Below, piece by piece: positions 55,936 through 64,000 of a stretch of 64,000 nt of DNA. The stretch is from Komagataella phaffii GS115. Lineage: Eukaryota > Ascomycota > Pichiomycetes > Pichiales > Pichiaceae. A model generated the notes under the pieces. That model saw nothing but the letters and a program-made list of their open reading frames with translations, did no database searches and was not told where the DNA came from. The DNA lies in contig NC_012964.1 of the NCBI RefSeq assembly GCF_000027005.1, forward strand, positions 1,364,001 to 1,428,000. Reading direction: 5' to 3'. Both the position numbers and the translations under genes were made by a program. Position 1 is the first letter of the stretch. Each line of letters begins with the position of its first letter.

Positions 55936-56875
55936 TTTCTATCAGGTTAGCATAGACTTTAATAAGAGAGTAGACCAGCTGGAACTTACAGTTATTGTAT
56001 TGTGTAGAAGGTTGTGTTAAAGAAAAAAATGTCTTTCGATTCTGGAACTTACTGAACGACCAATAAGCGCATCTGAATTTTGTAATTAGCAAACATCCGA
56101 ACATCGCTGGAAAGTGAGGATAAACACACGTATGGAGCGAGGAGAGCATTTGATCCTACGTACGTGAAATGGATTCGGTATCTCTTCGTAGTTCATCGAT
56201 ACCCTAAACATAAGCGTTTTACAGCTACAAAGAAGGATTGAATTGCTAAATATATTGGCCACTGATGCTAATAAGGATACAAGGAATTGATCTACTACGT
56301 AATCTGAGAACAATGTTCACATACATGACCTTCGTAGTGAGGAGCGAAAAGAATGAGTGGGCAACTTTTAAACTGATTTGTTTATACAGCTGCCGGCAGA
56401 TTTTGCTTCTCACGATATTCAATTGAACAGTCTGTGTGTTTGGTACTGTCGTTCTGCTCGGAAAAAAAAGTCTCTATACCGAACTGGCCTTAACGCATCA
56501 TCGAAAAGCTGGAGTTCCTGACCAACGAGATGAAGATGAAATTAAGCGCAAACATACGTCTTAGCTCCTTGACGAAAATGTAAATTCTACTTACCTAAGA
56601 GTATACAAGACGAGCATCGAGCTTAATCAACATTCTCATAAGCTACTTTGTCTCACTTCTTTAACGTAAGTATGGAACCAATTCCCTGCTTTTATATCCC
56701 TTCAAGGTTGGTGTTTGCTAAGGACGACAAAAAACATTGATAAACTTGTATGTTTTTGGTGAAATTCTAGTTCGACTCGTAATTTATTCTAGAATTGAAG
56801 CCTAATTTTCTCTCTTTATCTTCCTGGTTATGCTCAAAATGTTACTGTATATTATACAAGTCCAAAAATAACTAT
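55936..56875. promoter_or_regulatory. Long intergenic region upstream of COX7
   Basis: This 940-bp interval contains the COX7 promoter and leader and the 3' end of the Zn2Cys6 gene (both genes on the minus strand). It holds a candidate 5'-leader intron (55939-55989) and an 11-bp direct repeat (55979-55989 and 56042-56052). Short ORFs on both strands show no family features. A tRNA B-box-like string near 56770 does not fold into a T arm. I find no RNA gene. The region is unusually long for this gene-dense window. Confidence 0.5.
55939..55989 (-). other. Candidate 51-nt intron in the COX7 5' leader
   Basis: On the minus strand, GTAAGT begins at 55989, a GCTAAC branch-like motif lies at 55946-55951, and TAG ends at 55939, three bases before the COX7 ATG. 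The interval contains a short upstream ORF, ATG CTA ACC TGA (55942-55953), that splicing would remove. A second copy of the donor-like 11-mer lies 63 bp further upstream (56042-56052), offering an alternative 114-nt intron. Confidence 0.45.
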
Positions 56876-58996
56876 CTAATTCTCTTCTAAATTATCGTCC
56901 GTCAGCCAAGCCTTCGATAGTTGGACAGCGGGAAACGTCTCAACTAATGCTGATTGTATTGCCGTAGCATACTTTTGCGGTATATCATTCTCGTCCACGC
57001 TAACTTCTTTGTATCGTACGGACAACTTGTAACATCTATCGAGCTTTCTTGTTAACTCCAGGGAAGATATTTCGACTTGGTTTAAATCTTCATTTACCGA
57101 TTCAACGCTGATTCTGTCTCTATTCGTTATCACTCTGAGTAGCCTAACCATGACCAAGGCTGAATAAACACAGATAAAATGTACCTGGTCCGATAGAAAT
57201 GCAAAATACGATGAATTATCAACTGAGTTAATGGAATCCAAAACCTTTTCTGTATGGTACAGCATTGAACGCATAGAGACGCTGTCAGCAACATCGAGTA
57301 TTCGGTCTATTACCGAACTATCTTGTATGCTAGGATAAATAACATCTGTTGTTTCACTCTGCAACTTCTTAAAATTCCAATGAAACAAGACGAGAAAGTA
57401 CCCATAATGATAACCTAACTCTACAAATTGATTAGCAGGTTGTTCAAAAAGATAACTCCATTGCTCGAGCCATTTGACTAACTCCCCACGAGCTACTTGT
57501 AAAGATTTCTCTTTGGATGCTGACTGACTGTTCAAAAACTCGCAGACAATTAGTTGTAATGAGCATTCGGCCACCATACGACCATCAAAATTGGTAGACT
57601 CAGGGAGGTCCAGCACTTTCCTACCAGAATGAAGATTCAACGAGTTAATAATCGAGATTCTGCCTGACAGAACACTATTGACCAAATGAGCCAGACATAA
57701 ATGGTTCCATAGACGATAGACAGTTAATCTTTGAAACTCTTCGGAAATTCCTTCAGGTCGATCAGAGATTAGATTTCCAGCTCTCTCTTTGGTAATGAAC
57801 TGTTGTAATGCAACGCCTGAAAGAAACCATCCATCTACTGAAAATGTTTCATCAGAAAGTGTCAACGCATAGACGCTGAGTATTACTAAAGCTTGCATAA
57901 ATTCCAAACATTGGGGCATTATCATCAGGTTCTGGTTGAGCTCCTTCATCAGTGATTGACGCAAATATTTTTCTGCGTGCTTTCTTATGTAGGGATCACT
58001 ATACTTCAAAGATAAGGAGCAGGCAACTATAAGCAGTAAAGGGCATTTGGACATAATCCGATCCAACAGCAGTTCGGTTGATATGTGATGAGCAAATGAC
58101 ACCCATCTACCATATCTCTCCCTAAAAGTCGACAGTAGCTCAATCGCTTGAGGTTTTGTCAAAATTCCTGCTATAAAAAACTCGGATCCAGAGTTCCTGA
58201 CATGGTCTCGAGGCAACGCCAAGTTTGATAATGGTATAGGAAGATTATCTATTGCAACACACTGAGTGAATGATGCAAACGGTGAAGTGATAAATGTGGA
58301 ATGTGCAGCTCCCAAACTAGGTATGTCGGTTAAATCCAGTTTCGACCCAAATGGATTCAAGGTGACTTCATTGTAATCAGTATAGGTTGTTATTTCGTCA
58401 AAATTCTTTTCTTGTTCAGCATAGCCAGTAGGCCTGATTTGATCTAATCCTGGCTCATAGTTACCTTGTCTCGCTTGCTGATGTTGTTTATGTTCAAACT
58501 TGGACTCAACTCCAAATTCAGCTTGCACTTCATTTGTGTCGACCAACGAAACTGCAGCCGGTTCAGAAAGGCTGAAACCCTCTCTTCTCAATAGTCCTAA
58601 GATCTGGCTAACTCCAGCTTCTAAAGTCTTCAATTTTCTGTCTATATTCAAGTTCATTTTTGCTATCGGTGACAGCTTGAACACTTGGCTTTCTGGTTGA
58701 ATGGTTTGCTTGATATCAAACGAACCGTTTTGGTCCAAATTGGGTAAGCATCCAATTATATTCTCCTTTGAATTATCAGGATCTGTCGCCCGTTTGAGCA
58801 AATCTTCTTCAAAGGAACAGACTTGGCTCATCGAGGCACATCGAAGGCATGCGATAGAATCTGAAGAAGGAAAACAACGAGTCTTCTGTCTCCGACAGGA
58901 TGAGCAAGCCTTTGAAGCTCTAGAATACAAAGGTTTCTTGGGTTTGGTCACTTTGTTTGACTTTGTGGAGTCATTTCCTGGAAGCACAGGAGCCAT
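56876..58996 (-). CDS. Zn2Cys6 fungal transcription factor
   Basis: This 706-residue regulator has an N-terminal zinc cluster at residues 31-57 with spacing C-x2-C-x6-C-x8-C-x2-C-x6-C (CSSCRRQKTRCF onward), preceded by a Lys-rich stretch. A short Leu-rich helix at about 115-140 (LKTLEAGVSQILGLLRR) may be a dimerisation coiled coil. A fungal-specific regulatory domain fills about 270-620, beginning at LTKPQAIELLSTFRERYGRWVSF and including LLLIVACSLSLKYSDP. This start resembles the War1/Sef1-like group, but I cannot name the orthologue. It is divergent from the GST-like gene (436 bp), which might be a target. Confidence 0.82.
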   Translation of the reverse strand: MAPVLPGNDSTKSNKVTKPKKPLYSRASKACSSCRRQKTRCFPSSDSIACLRCASMSQVCSFEEDLLKRATDPDNSKENIIGCLPNLDQNGSFDIKQTIQPESQVFKLSPIAKMNLNIDRKLKTLEAGVSQILGLLRREGFSLSEPAAVSLVDTNEVQAEFGVESKFEHKQHQQARQGNYEPGLDQIRPTGYAEQEKNFDEITTYTDYNEVTLNPFGSKLDLTDIPSLGAAHSTFITSPFASFTQCVAIDNLPIPLSNLALPRDHVRNSGSEFFIAGILTKPQAIELLSTFRERYGRWVSFAHHISTELLLDRIMSKCPLLLIVACSLSLKYSDPYIRKHAEKYLRQSLMKELNQNLMIMPQCLEFMQALVILSVYALTLSDETFSVDGWFLSGVALQQFITKERAGNLISDRPEGISEEFQRLTVYRLWNHLCLAHLVNSVLSGRISIINSLNLHSGRKVLDLPESTNFDGRMVAECSLQLIVCEFLNSQSASKEKSLQVARGELVKWLEQWSYLFEQPANQFVELGYHYGYFLVLFHWNFKKLQSETTDVIYPSIQDSSVIDRILDVADSVSMRSMLYHTEKVLDSINSVDNSSYFAFLSDQVHFICVYSALVMVRLLRVITNRDRISVESVNEDLNQVEISSLELTRKLDRCYKLSVRYKEVSVDENDIPQKYATAIQSALVETFPAVQLSKAWLTDDNLEEN

Positions 58997-59432
58997 TTCT
59001 CAGCTTCTCTCTCAGTTTTTAAAGTTTGTCGAAATATTTTGATAAATGCTCTGTACTTGATAAGAACTGCTATCTTTGATTTCGCGACAGAGGTGAAAGA
59101 GAACAGAATCCATCACCTCCTTACATCAGAAATGAGAGTGAGAATTCATAGCCTACCAAAACAAGGACTCAGGGAATTGATAAGTTTACCCCACAATTTC
59201 GCTTACTCCGCGGTCATGTATGATGGATGATCCAGTGGTATAGTCCAAACGAAACATTCGACAAAGTTCTTTTTGCTTCTACCTAGAGGGGTCTCAATTT
59301 ACGTTAAAGCCAGTCGGGCATATACTCGATCGTATAAATAGAAACGTTTTAGCCCTCGTTTTCACCATACCATTCCTTTTTCCTGGGTATTCTACTAAGA
59401 CCAAAAGAGTACCTCTCCACACTACCAAAACC
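58997..59432. promoter_or_regulatory. Divergent promoter, Zn2Cys6 gene / GST-like gene
   Basis: This 436-bp gap contains a consensus TATAAATA at 59335-59342, about 90 bp before the GST-like ATG, and one AGGGG stress element at 59289-59293, about 140 bp before it. The sequence just before the ATG is rich in CACC/CCA, like a yeast leader. A 63-codon frame (59039-59230) without family features is considered chance. Confidence 0.55.
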
Positions 59433-60641
59433 ATGAGCAAACAAACTCCGTCAGGAATGACTTTTATTTCCCTAGTGGATGATTCAAATGATTCTCCTGT
59501 AACTCAATCTACTTCAGCCGATAAGGACGAGAAGCATACAGCTGTGTCGCAGGAGCAGATAAACGCTGCTGGAAAGAAGCAGAACCAAGTTGATGACGAG
59601 GAAGAAGAGGAGCAGAAGGAGGAATACAAACGTTCTCTTGAAGAAATTGAAATCAAAGATGCTGCTTATTACAAGATGACAGATCCTGTTCTCCTGTATG
59701 ATATTCCGGCCCAGGTTAATTCTTCTGATGAGTACATCAAATGGTCTCCCAATATCGTACAGACGAGAATGTTGCTCAACCATTTGCAAATTCCATTTGA
59801 AGTACAATGGTTAACGTACCCTCAAATAAAGCCAACCTTACAAAAGTTAGGTGTCAAGCCTTGGGATTCAGATCCTGAGTATACTCTTCCAGCTATTTCA
59901 TATAAGGGGACTACTGTGATGGGCAGATCCGAGATTGAGGAATTTGTTAAGCAAAACTTTGACCCCTTATCAACTCCAAATTTTACAGATTATTTTCTGG
60001 ACATCGAAGACCGTAAATTTAACCGAGCTATTTCCAACTATTCAGATCAGATTCTTATGGGGAAGCTTTCTTTCCCACTGTTGGCTTTTTCGGAAAGTAT
60101 TGTGGTAAAAGATGAGAATGACCCTGAATATTTCCAAAGAACAAAAAATGAAAGATTCGGTGTTGACTGCCAGGCTTTGGTAAAGGATAAAGAAAAGATT
60201 CATGAAATGGTGGAAGCCATTTGCAATGAATTGCCTGGATTTATGGAGCTATATGATTACTCGGAAGCTGAGAACGCTGATTTACTATTTCTGAAAGTAA
60301 ACAAGTATTTGATGGGCTTTCACATTACTCGTGCTGATCTTATTATTGCATCATATGTTTTCTGGATCAAGACTGCTGTTAAGGCTGGAATGGAAGAACA
60401 CTCATTTCACAATTATTGGTTTGATGCTTGGTATAACAGAATCTCCAAACTTCTTGACTCCCCCTTCGATGGCTCAAAGGTTGAACAAGAAGCGCTTGAT
60501 GATTTGAACAAGAGGATAGAGGGCTCTCATCAGAATCGTGTCAGAGAGTCTGGGGAGCAAATTGATGAAAATGACAAGACCGAGAATGTCAATGAACTCA
60601 CTGAACCTGCCAGTTCGACTGTTGAGCAGCCCCCCGCGTAG
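59433..60641 (+). CDS. Glutathione S-transferase-like protein with acidic N-terminus
   Basis: This 402-residue protein has a thioredoxin-fold GST N-domain at about 85-170 (VLLYDIPAQ, WSPNIVQTRMLLNHLQIPFEVQWL, TLPAISYKGTTVMGRSEIEEFV) and an all-helical C-domain to about 350. The fold and the cis-Pro in the LPAIS loop fit GST families known from basidiomycete etherase/GSTFuA-like and bacterial beta-etherase groups. It carries an acidic, Gln-rich N-terminus (about 1-75, DDEEEEEQKEE) and a disordered C-terminus (about 350-402). I recognise no Saccharomyces orthologue. It is in a TATA promoter with one AGGGG element, consistent with stress control. Confidence 0.72.
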   Translation: MSKQTPSGMTFISLVDDSNDSPVTQSTSADKDEKHTAVSQEQINAAGKKQNQVDDEEEEEQKEEYKRSLEEIEIKDAAYYKMTDPVLLYDIPAQVNSSDEYIKWSPNIVQTRMLLNHLQIPFEVQWLTYPQIKPTLQKLGVKPWDSDPEYTLPAISYKGTTVMGRSEIEEFVKQNFDPLSTPNFTDYFLDIEDRKFNRAISNYSDQILMGKLSFPLLAFSESIVVKDENDPEYFQRTKNERFGVDCQALVKDKEKIHEMVEAICNELPGFMELYDYSEAENADLLFLKVNKYLMGFHITRADLIIASYVFWIKTAVKAGMEEHSFHNYWFDAWYNRISKLLDSPFDGSKVEQEALDDLNKRIEGSHQNRVRESGEQIDENDKTENVNELTEPASSTVEQPPA

Positions 60642-60752
60642 TTTTATTTAGGCGTCTTAGTTCAAAAATTACATAAATATTAGCTACATGTTACCAACAT
60701 GCAGACGAAGATGTCGTAAAATCATAAACTTTTCATTCCAGTTAATAAATAC

Positions 60753-61766
60753 TCATTGAGCTACACGACCAAAAACTTTGACTCTCTTCACCCCACCATC
60801 AGGAATAATAACCAGCTTGACATGGGTAAAAACAGTCTTTTTATCTTGAACTTCATAACTATGTTCATGGTCAGAACCTGTTTTACTTTGAGGAACTACT
60901 ATTTTCCAGCCTTCATCCAAAGGAGGTGTGGTTTCTCCTTCATGATAAGTTCCTTCAATTCTGATGAACTGAGGAAAGTTACCTCTAAAGTGAGCCGTAT
61001 CAACGACAATGTGATCAATGTTTGTTTTATCACCAAGTGCGATAACTGCCCAGTCAATGTGACCCTTAGAACGTGATCTTTTCGTCTCCCATCCATCAGA
61101 CATATCGTGGCCACGTCCTGGAAGCAAAAGATTGTCTGCGGATCCAAAATGTTGATCACTGAAAGCCTGCACAACACCTCCGTTGTTAACGTTTGCCAAA
61201 TCAATAATGGTATTAACGTCACTTGGTCGTATAGGTACCACTTTTCCATATAATCTGAATCTAGCTATTCCTCCATCAGGATACTGCTTGAGTCTGACGT
61301 GGGTGTAGGCGGTTTCGGTTATTTCGTCTCTGACAAAAAAATGTTTCTGGGATGGTCCACATTCTTGTTTATCAATAATCAGGTCCCATTTGGCAGAATC
61401 AATATTTTCATCCGTACAGATAGCCGCCTCTACTGTAATAAAAGGGGCATGATTACCATTAAAGAATGCTGTATCCACTTCAGCTCCAATTAGCTGGGCA
61501 CTGGAAACTCCCATTTTAATCACAACCCAGTCAGATTCTTCCTGATTATGTCTTCTAGTTTCCCAGCCGTCATACCAGGCGCCAGTGTGGACAAATCTAG
61601 TGGCGTCTCTGACAGGGGCAGTTGGTTTTAAAAGATTCTCCGCCTTTGCAAAAAACTCATCACTGAATGATAGTACCTTGCCTCCTAGTTTCTCACCGAT
61701 TACATCAGTATACTTCAACACCACCTCATCTTGGAAGCGTTGTTGATCAGTCCTAGTAATCTTCAT
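60753..61766 (-). CDS. DAL2: Allantoicase Dal2
   Basis: This 337-residue enzyme hydrolyses allantoate to urea and ureidoglycolate in purine catabolism. Two homologous allantoicase domains are seen, about 20-175 and 200-335. Each repeats the pattern ...GGKVLSFSDEFF/GGVVQAFSDQHFGSA, then an amide-rich W-ETRR/W-ETKR element (AWYDGWETRRHNQEE and DGWETKRSRSKGH), a D-W-V/AVI-stretch, and a final HVRLKQYPDGGIARFRLYG/HVKLVIIPDGGVKRVKVFG. Length matches Sc Dal2 (343 aa). The promoter carries two GATAAG sites and a TATA box (see 61822-61916). It is followed in tandem by the TANGO2-like gene upstream. Confidence 0.96.
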   Translation of the reverse strand: MKITRTDQQRFQDEVVLKYTDVIGEKLGGKVLSFSDEFFAKAENLLKPTAPVRDATRFVHTGAWYDGWETRRHNQEESDWVVIKMGVSSAQLIGAEVDTAFFNGNHAPFITVEAAICTDENIDSAKWDLIIDKQECGPSQKHFFVRDEITETAYTHVRLKQYPDGGIARFRLYGKVVPIRPSDVNTIIDLANVNNGGVVQAFSDQHFGSADNLLLPGRGHDMSDGWETKRSRSKGHIDWAVIALGDKTNIDHIVVDTAHFRGNFPQFIRIEGTYHEGETTPPLDEGWKIVVPQSKTGSDHEHSYEVQDKKTVFTHVKLVIIPDGGVKRVKVFGRVAQ

Positions 61767-61821
61767 ATGCAGCTACCAGATTCTGTAAAAATAATCCATT
61801 TTCTGGACGGAGTACAATTCC

Positions 61822-61916
61822 TTTTTATATTCTTGTCATGTCCGGGTTATCTTATCGGCTGGGTATTTCTATCTGAAAGCTAACTTGCGCGCCGCTAGCG
61901 GCCCGTCCAGCTTATC
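61822..61916 (-). promoter_or_regulatory. DAL2 promoter: TATA box, two GATAAG sites, 12-bp palindrome
   Basis: Read on the minus strand: TATAAAAA (61822-61829) about 57 bp before the DAL2 ATG; GATAAG at 61851-61856 and 61911-61916; and a perfect 12-bp palindrome GCCGCTAGCGGC at 61891-61902 between the two. GATAAG is the target of GATA factors of nitrogen catabolite repression, which control allantoin genes in yeasts. The CG-rich palindrome could bind a pathway-specific zinc-cluster regulator, by analogy with other fungal catabolic promoters. Confidence 0.6.
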
Positions 61917-61988
61917 TTCATGGTTCCCCTTCCCCCGCCAAATAAAAATCGAGCTCAGAAATGTATGCAGTTGTTACTAAGACCGAAT

Positions 61989-63032
61989 CTACTCAGACCC
62001 GGAGCTGACCGTGCAAGATGAATGGCATCGCACAAATCCGTCAATACGAAAATTGAATCGGCGTATGGGATTTTTCTCTATTTCCTCTTGGTCTCTGGAG
62101 TGCAAAGTTTTCTCAATGTACTCAACGTTACCTTTTCTATCTACGAGGATAATTGTTTGGGTTCTAGTGCCATAATAGTCACCCGCAACTGGATTATCTA
62201 TATTGTTCGGATCATGATAGTAGGGTGTCTCAATAGGAGGAATGAAAATACTTTCTGGGAAGTGTTCAAACGCCGAAATGTAGTCTGTTCTCAGGTTTGG
62301 ATGGATTCGGTCAATCGATAATATCTTGAAAATTTCATCGATTAGTGTCTCGTGTCTTGCATGGTCTCGGGACATGTTCTCGCCTAATGAGAATTCAGAA
62401 GCATCATAAGCTTTCATCAGGTTACTAAGCTCTTGCTGCCCTTCTATGACCTTCGGCCAAGGCTCAAAGAAATGTGAGTTCGATAGTCCAAATTGATCGG
62501 CGTCGACAAATACCTTGGTCCTTTTGGTGGACCTATTAGTGAAGACGCTCAATGGGCAAATGCGTCCGTCATCGCCCATGGATAATTGGCCGTACATTAA
62601 GGAAAAACCTCCAATGCTCTTCAATTCTTTCTGAATAAAATCGTCTGGCCAATCTTGAACCCCGTGGGAACACTCACCATAGCTTACCTTAGTAGATGGC
62701 CTCACCTTCTTGCTTGCCTCTTCTTTCCCCGCTTTGTTTGGCTTTGCACAAGTTAGATAAGATATAGGTAACAGCCCCCTGGATACTTTCCCTCTATGGT
62801 TGACTTCAATCGGATCTCTGTAGTTGACCAAAACAGCAAGTCGCCCGGTTGTAGTAATTCCTATCCATGTCCCTCTTTCTTCACGGGCCAGATCATAAGG
62901 TGAGATCGTCTCCACGCCATCAACCAGTCGCATCTCCGCCTCATGAGTTGGTCTCTTGAAATACTCATCCCTGTTTGAAGCAAGAACAAGAGAATACTCT
63001 TTCGTGTTGGCACAAGTAAGTAAAATGCACAT
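61989..63032 (-). CDS. TANGO2/NRDE-family protein (Sc YGR127W type)
   Basis: This 347-residue protein has the NRDE signature: MCILLTCANTKEYSLVLASNRDEYFKRPT at the start, then RGTWIGITTTGRLAVLVNYRDP near 50-70 and SRGLLPISYL near 80. The N-terminal Cys after Met is the conserved position of the family, whose human member TANGO2 is linked to ER/Golgi and lipid or haem-related metabolism; the exact reaction is not settled. ATG 63032 is chosen because it gives the family's MC start; the codon two positions upstream is TTG. Length is similar to Sc YGR127W (312 aa). Confidence 0.86.
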   Translation of the reverse strand: MCILLTCANTKEYSLVLASNRDEYFKRPTHEAEMRLVDGVETISPYDLAREERGTWIGITTTGRLAVLVNYRDPIEVNHRGKVSRGLLPISYLTCAKPNKAGKEEASKKVRPSTKVSYGECSHGVQDWPDDFIQKELKSIGGFSLMYGQLSMGDDGRICPLSVFTNRSTKRTKVFVDADQFGLSNSHFFEPWPKVIEGQQELSNLMKAYDASEFSLGENMSRDHARHETLIDEIFKILSIDRIHPNLRTDYISAFEHFPESIFIPPIETPYYHDPNNIDNPVAGDYYGTRTQTIILVDRKGNVEYIEKTLHSRDQEEIEKNPIRRFNFRIDGFVRCHSSCTVSSGSE

Positions 63033-63322
63033 GATCAATACTCACCATAAAGACGACTTAGAAAGTTTGAGTTGAAACTCTGCGCTTTCCGTTTGTATAC
63101 TTTTACGTAAGCTATACAAACTCTTACCGACGTGTTATCATGCATCTAGCAATAGTGGAGTTCACACTGGTAGTGCGCCAATCATAATTTGTAAGCTTCT
63201 CTCCTTGATTTAAATGTGTCCTAACCAAATCCCTCTTTTTCATTTCATTGGACAGTGTTGGAAAAGATCCAAACTTACCATCCCTTACCATAGTTTCTCC
63301 TTTGAACAACTTACAAGAAACA

Positions 63323-63517
63323 ATGGTTAACGTCACCAGATACGCAGTTCCAATTCTCAAACCATATTGGACTTTTTTTGCCGGGGCAGGTATCACCTAC
63401 TACTTGATCGGCAAGGCTGCCAATGCTTCTATGAATAGCGATGAATTCATTAATGATCCAAGACATCCTCGTTTTAACAGAGGAGAGAAAGTCATTGACA
63501 TAAAGGCTTTACCATGA
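63323..63517 (+). CDS. ATP18: F1Fo-ATP synthase subunit i/j
   Basis: This 64-residue membrane subunit of the mitochondrial ATP synthase matches Sc Atp18 (59 aa). It has an N-terminal RYAVPILKPYWTFFAGAGITYYL stretch (split here at the helix boundary) forming one membrane helix, then AANASMNSDEFINDPRHPRF and a basic tail. The start ATG 63323 (MVNVTRYAVPI) is preceded by CA-rich leader; the upstream open frame begins only with TTG. In Saccharomyces ATP18 (YML081C-A) is adjacent to YML082W, matching the next gene here. Confidence 0.93.
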   Translation: MVNVTRYAVPILKPYWTFFAGAGITYYLIGKAANASMNSDEFINDPRHPRFNRGEKVIDIKALP

Positions 63518-63633
63518 TGTCCGATAAATTTACGTTTAGATACATATCTAATGGAAAAAAGTTCCAATTGAAACTGAAAAAGAAGAAAGTAGGAAAGATT
63601 CAAAAAGTTAAATTTATTCCATGACGCTTTAGC

Positions 63634-64000
63634 TTATTCTATACTAGCTATTTTCTTTTTGATGTCAACCTCGCTTGCTGTTTGCAAGGCCTCTTTGAGT
63701 ATGGCTAACAACTGAAGTTCGGGTTCCAAACCGATACTAATCCGGATTAAATTACGGTCCACTCCCCACTTTTCGATCTCGTCCAATTCCTGGAAATGTG
63801 CTAGAATCGAATAAGGACATGCCAATGTGAAGTTTGTACCTAGTGAAGGGCCCTTGCTCAACTTCAAGCTGTTGAAAAAGCACTTTGCTCTTTCCGCTTC
63901 AATGAATACCAGTGATAGCAATCCTCCATACCCTCCTAGTGGTGTCTTAATCTTATCGTAGTGCTCTTTTGATCCTGACAAGGATGGATAGTAGATCTCT
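63634..64000 (-). CDS. Cystathionine gamma-synthase-like PLP enzyme, C-terminal part
   Basis: This partial gene runs off the right edge; the frame is open to base 64000 and ends at its stop at 63634. The 122 visible residues hold the C-terminal domain of the Cys/Met-metabolism PLP family: EIYYPSLSGSKEHYDKI near the edge, GGYGGLLSLVF, LKLSKGPSLGTNFTLACPYS and NLIRISIGLE. The pattern and its position beside ATP18 suggest the Sc YML082W/STR2 group (cystathionine gamma-synthase). The PLP lysine lies outside the window. The frame is read through the edge, so no start is assigned. Confidence 0.85.
   Translation of the reverse strand, partial: EIYYPSLSGSKEHYDKIKTPLGGYGGLLSLVFIEAERAKCFFNSLKLSKGPSLGTNFTLACPYSILAHFQELDEIEKWGVDRNLIRISIGLEPELQLLAILKEALQTASEVDIKKKIASIE

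Noticed and set aside
56765..56785. tRNA-like B box (AGTTCGACTCG)
   Set aside because: The flanking bases cannot form the 5-bp T-arm stem and no A box or acceptor stem is found at the required spacing.
59039..59230. Plus-strand 63-codon ORF in the gap between the Zn2Cys6 gene and the GST-like gene
   Set aside because: No family features, short, and located in a divergent promoter.
1..64000. Transposons, LTRs, telomeric or centromeric repeats, CRISPR or viral remnants
   Set aside because: No reverse transcriptase, integrase, transposase, long terminal repeats, tandem arrays or long inverted repeats were seen on either strand.

Overview
The window looks like a nuclear chromosome segment from a budding yeast outside the Saccharomyces clade. 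It is most compatible with a methylotrophic yeast of the Komagataella (Pichia pastoris) type; this is an inference from gene content, order and rarity of introns, not a database match. Genes are dense, mostly single-exon, and separated by about 10-300 bp. CTG reads as leucine at invariant positions (for example codon 146 of CSE4), so the CUG-Ser and CUG-Ala yeast clades are unlikely. I see no mobile element, CRISPR array, rRNA or convincing tRNA, and no viral sequence.

Layout. 1-257 is the 3' end of an unrecognised gene. 583-9170 carries RCH1, ARP9, CSE4 (centromeric H3), EIS1 and an MSN2/MSN4-type zinc-finger regulator. 9354-24545 carries NNF1, NSA1, CUE3, ALG7, an HD-domain nucleotidase, RPL28, a VPS73-like sugar transporter, a Tim17-family protein, DOM34, ARC1, ERT1, MLC1 (with a 64-nt intron directly after its ATG) and DPH7. 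24571-35352 carries a thioredoxin-fold protein, RIB1, an AIF/FSP1-like oxidoreductase, a TatD-family hydrolase, TPS3, CTK3, TIF11 and a NIPA-like transporter. 35500-55935 carries TRM732, a complete 4,149-residue dynein heavy chain (DYN1), ROY1, a PSH1-like RING protein and COX7. 56876-64000 carries a Zn2Cys6 regulator, a GST-like protein, allantoicase DAL2, a TANGO2/NRDE protein, ATP18 and the 3' end of a cystathionine gamma-synthase-like gene.

The order recalls Saccharomyces chromosomes in blocks: RCH1-ARP9-EIS1-MSN2 (YMR031C-YMR037C) interleaved with CSE4 and MSN4 (YKL049C, YKL062W); NSA1-CUE3, YGL101W-RPL28-VPS73-ARC1-MLC1 interleaved with the ohnologous YBR239C-YBR246W region; and YMR256C-YMR262W (COX7, ROY1, TRM732, TIF11, TPS3, TatD). 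This is the double-synteny pattern expected from a lineage without the Saccharomyces whole-genome duplication.

Functionally the genes are housekeeping: kinetochore and motor functions (CSE4, NNF1, PSH1, DYN1), translation and ribosome quality control (RPL28, NSA1, TIF11, ARC1, DOM34, CUE3, DPH7, TRM732), mitochondria (COX7, ATP18, Tim17-family), and metabolism (RIB1, ALG7, TPS3, DAL2). The strongest anomalies are three single-base frame breaks within 5.3 kb (DPH7, the thioredoxin-fold gene, the TatD gene), two of them in six-base A/T runs; sequence error is the leading explanation. I found nothing that I can honestly call a new biological system.
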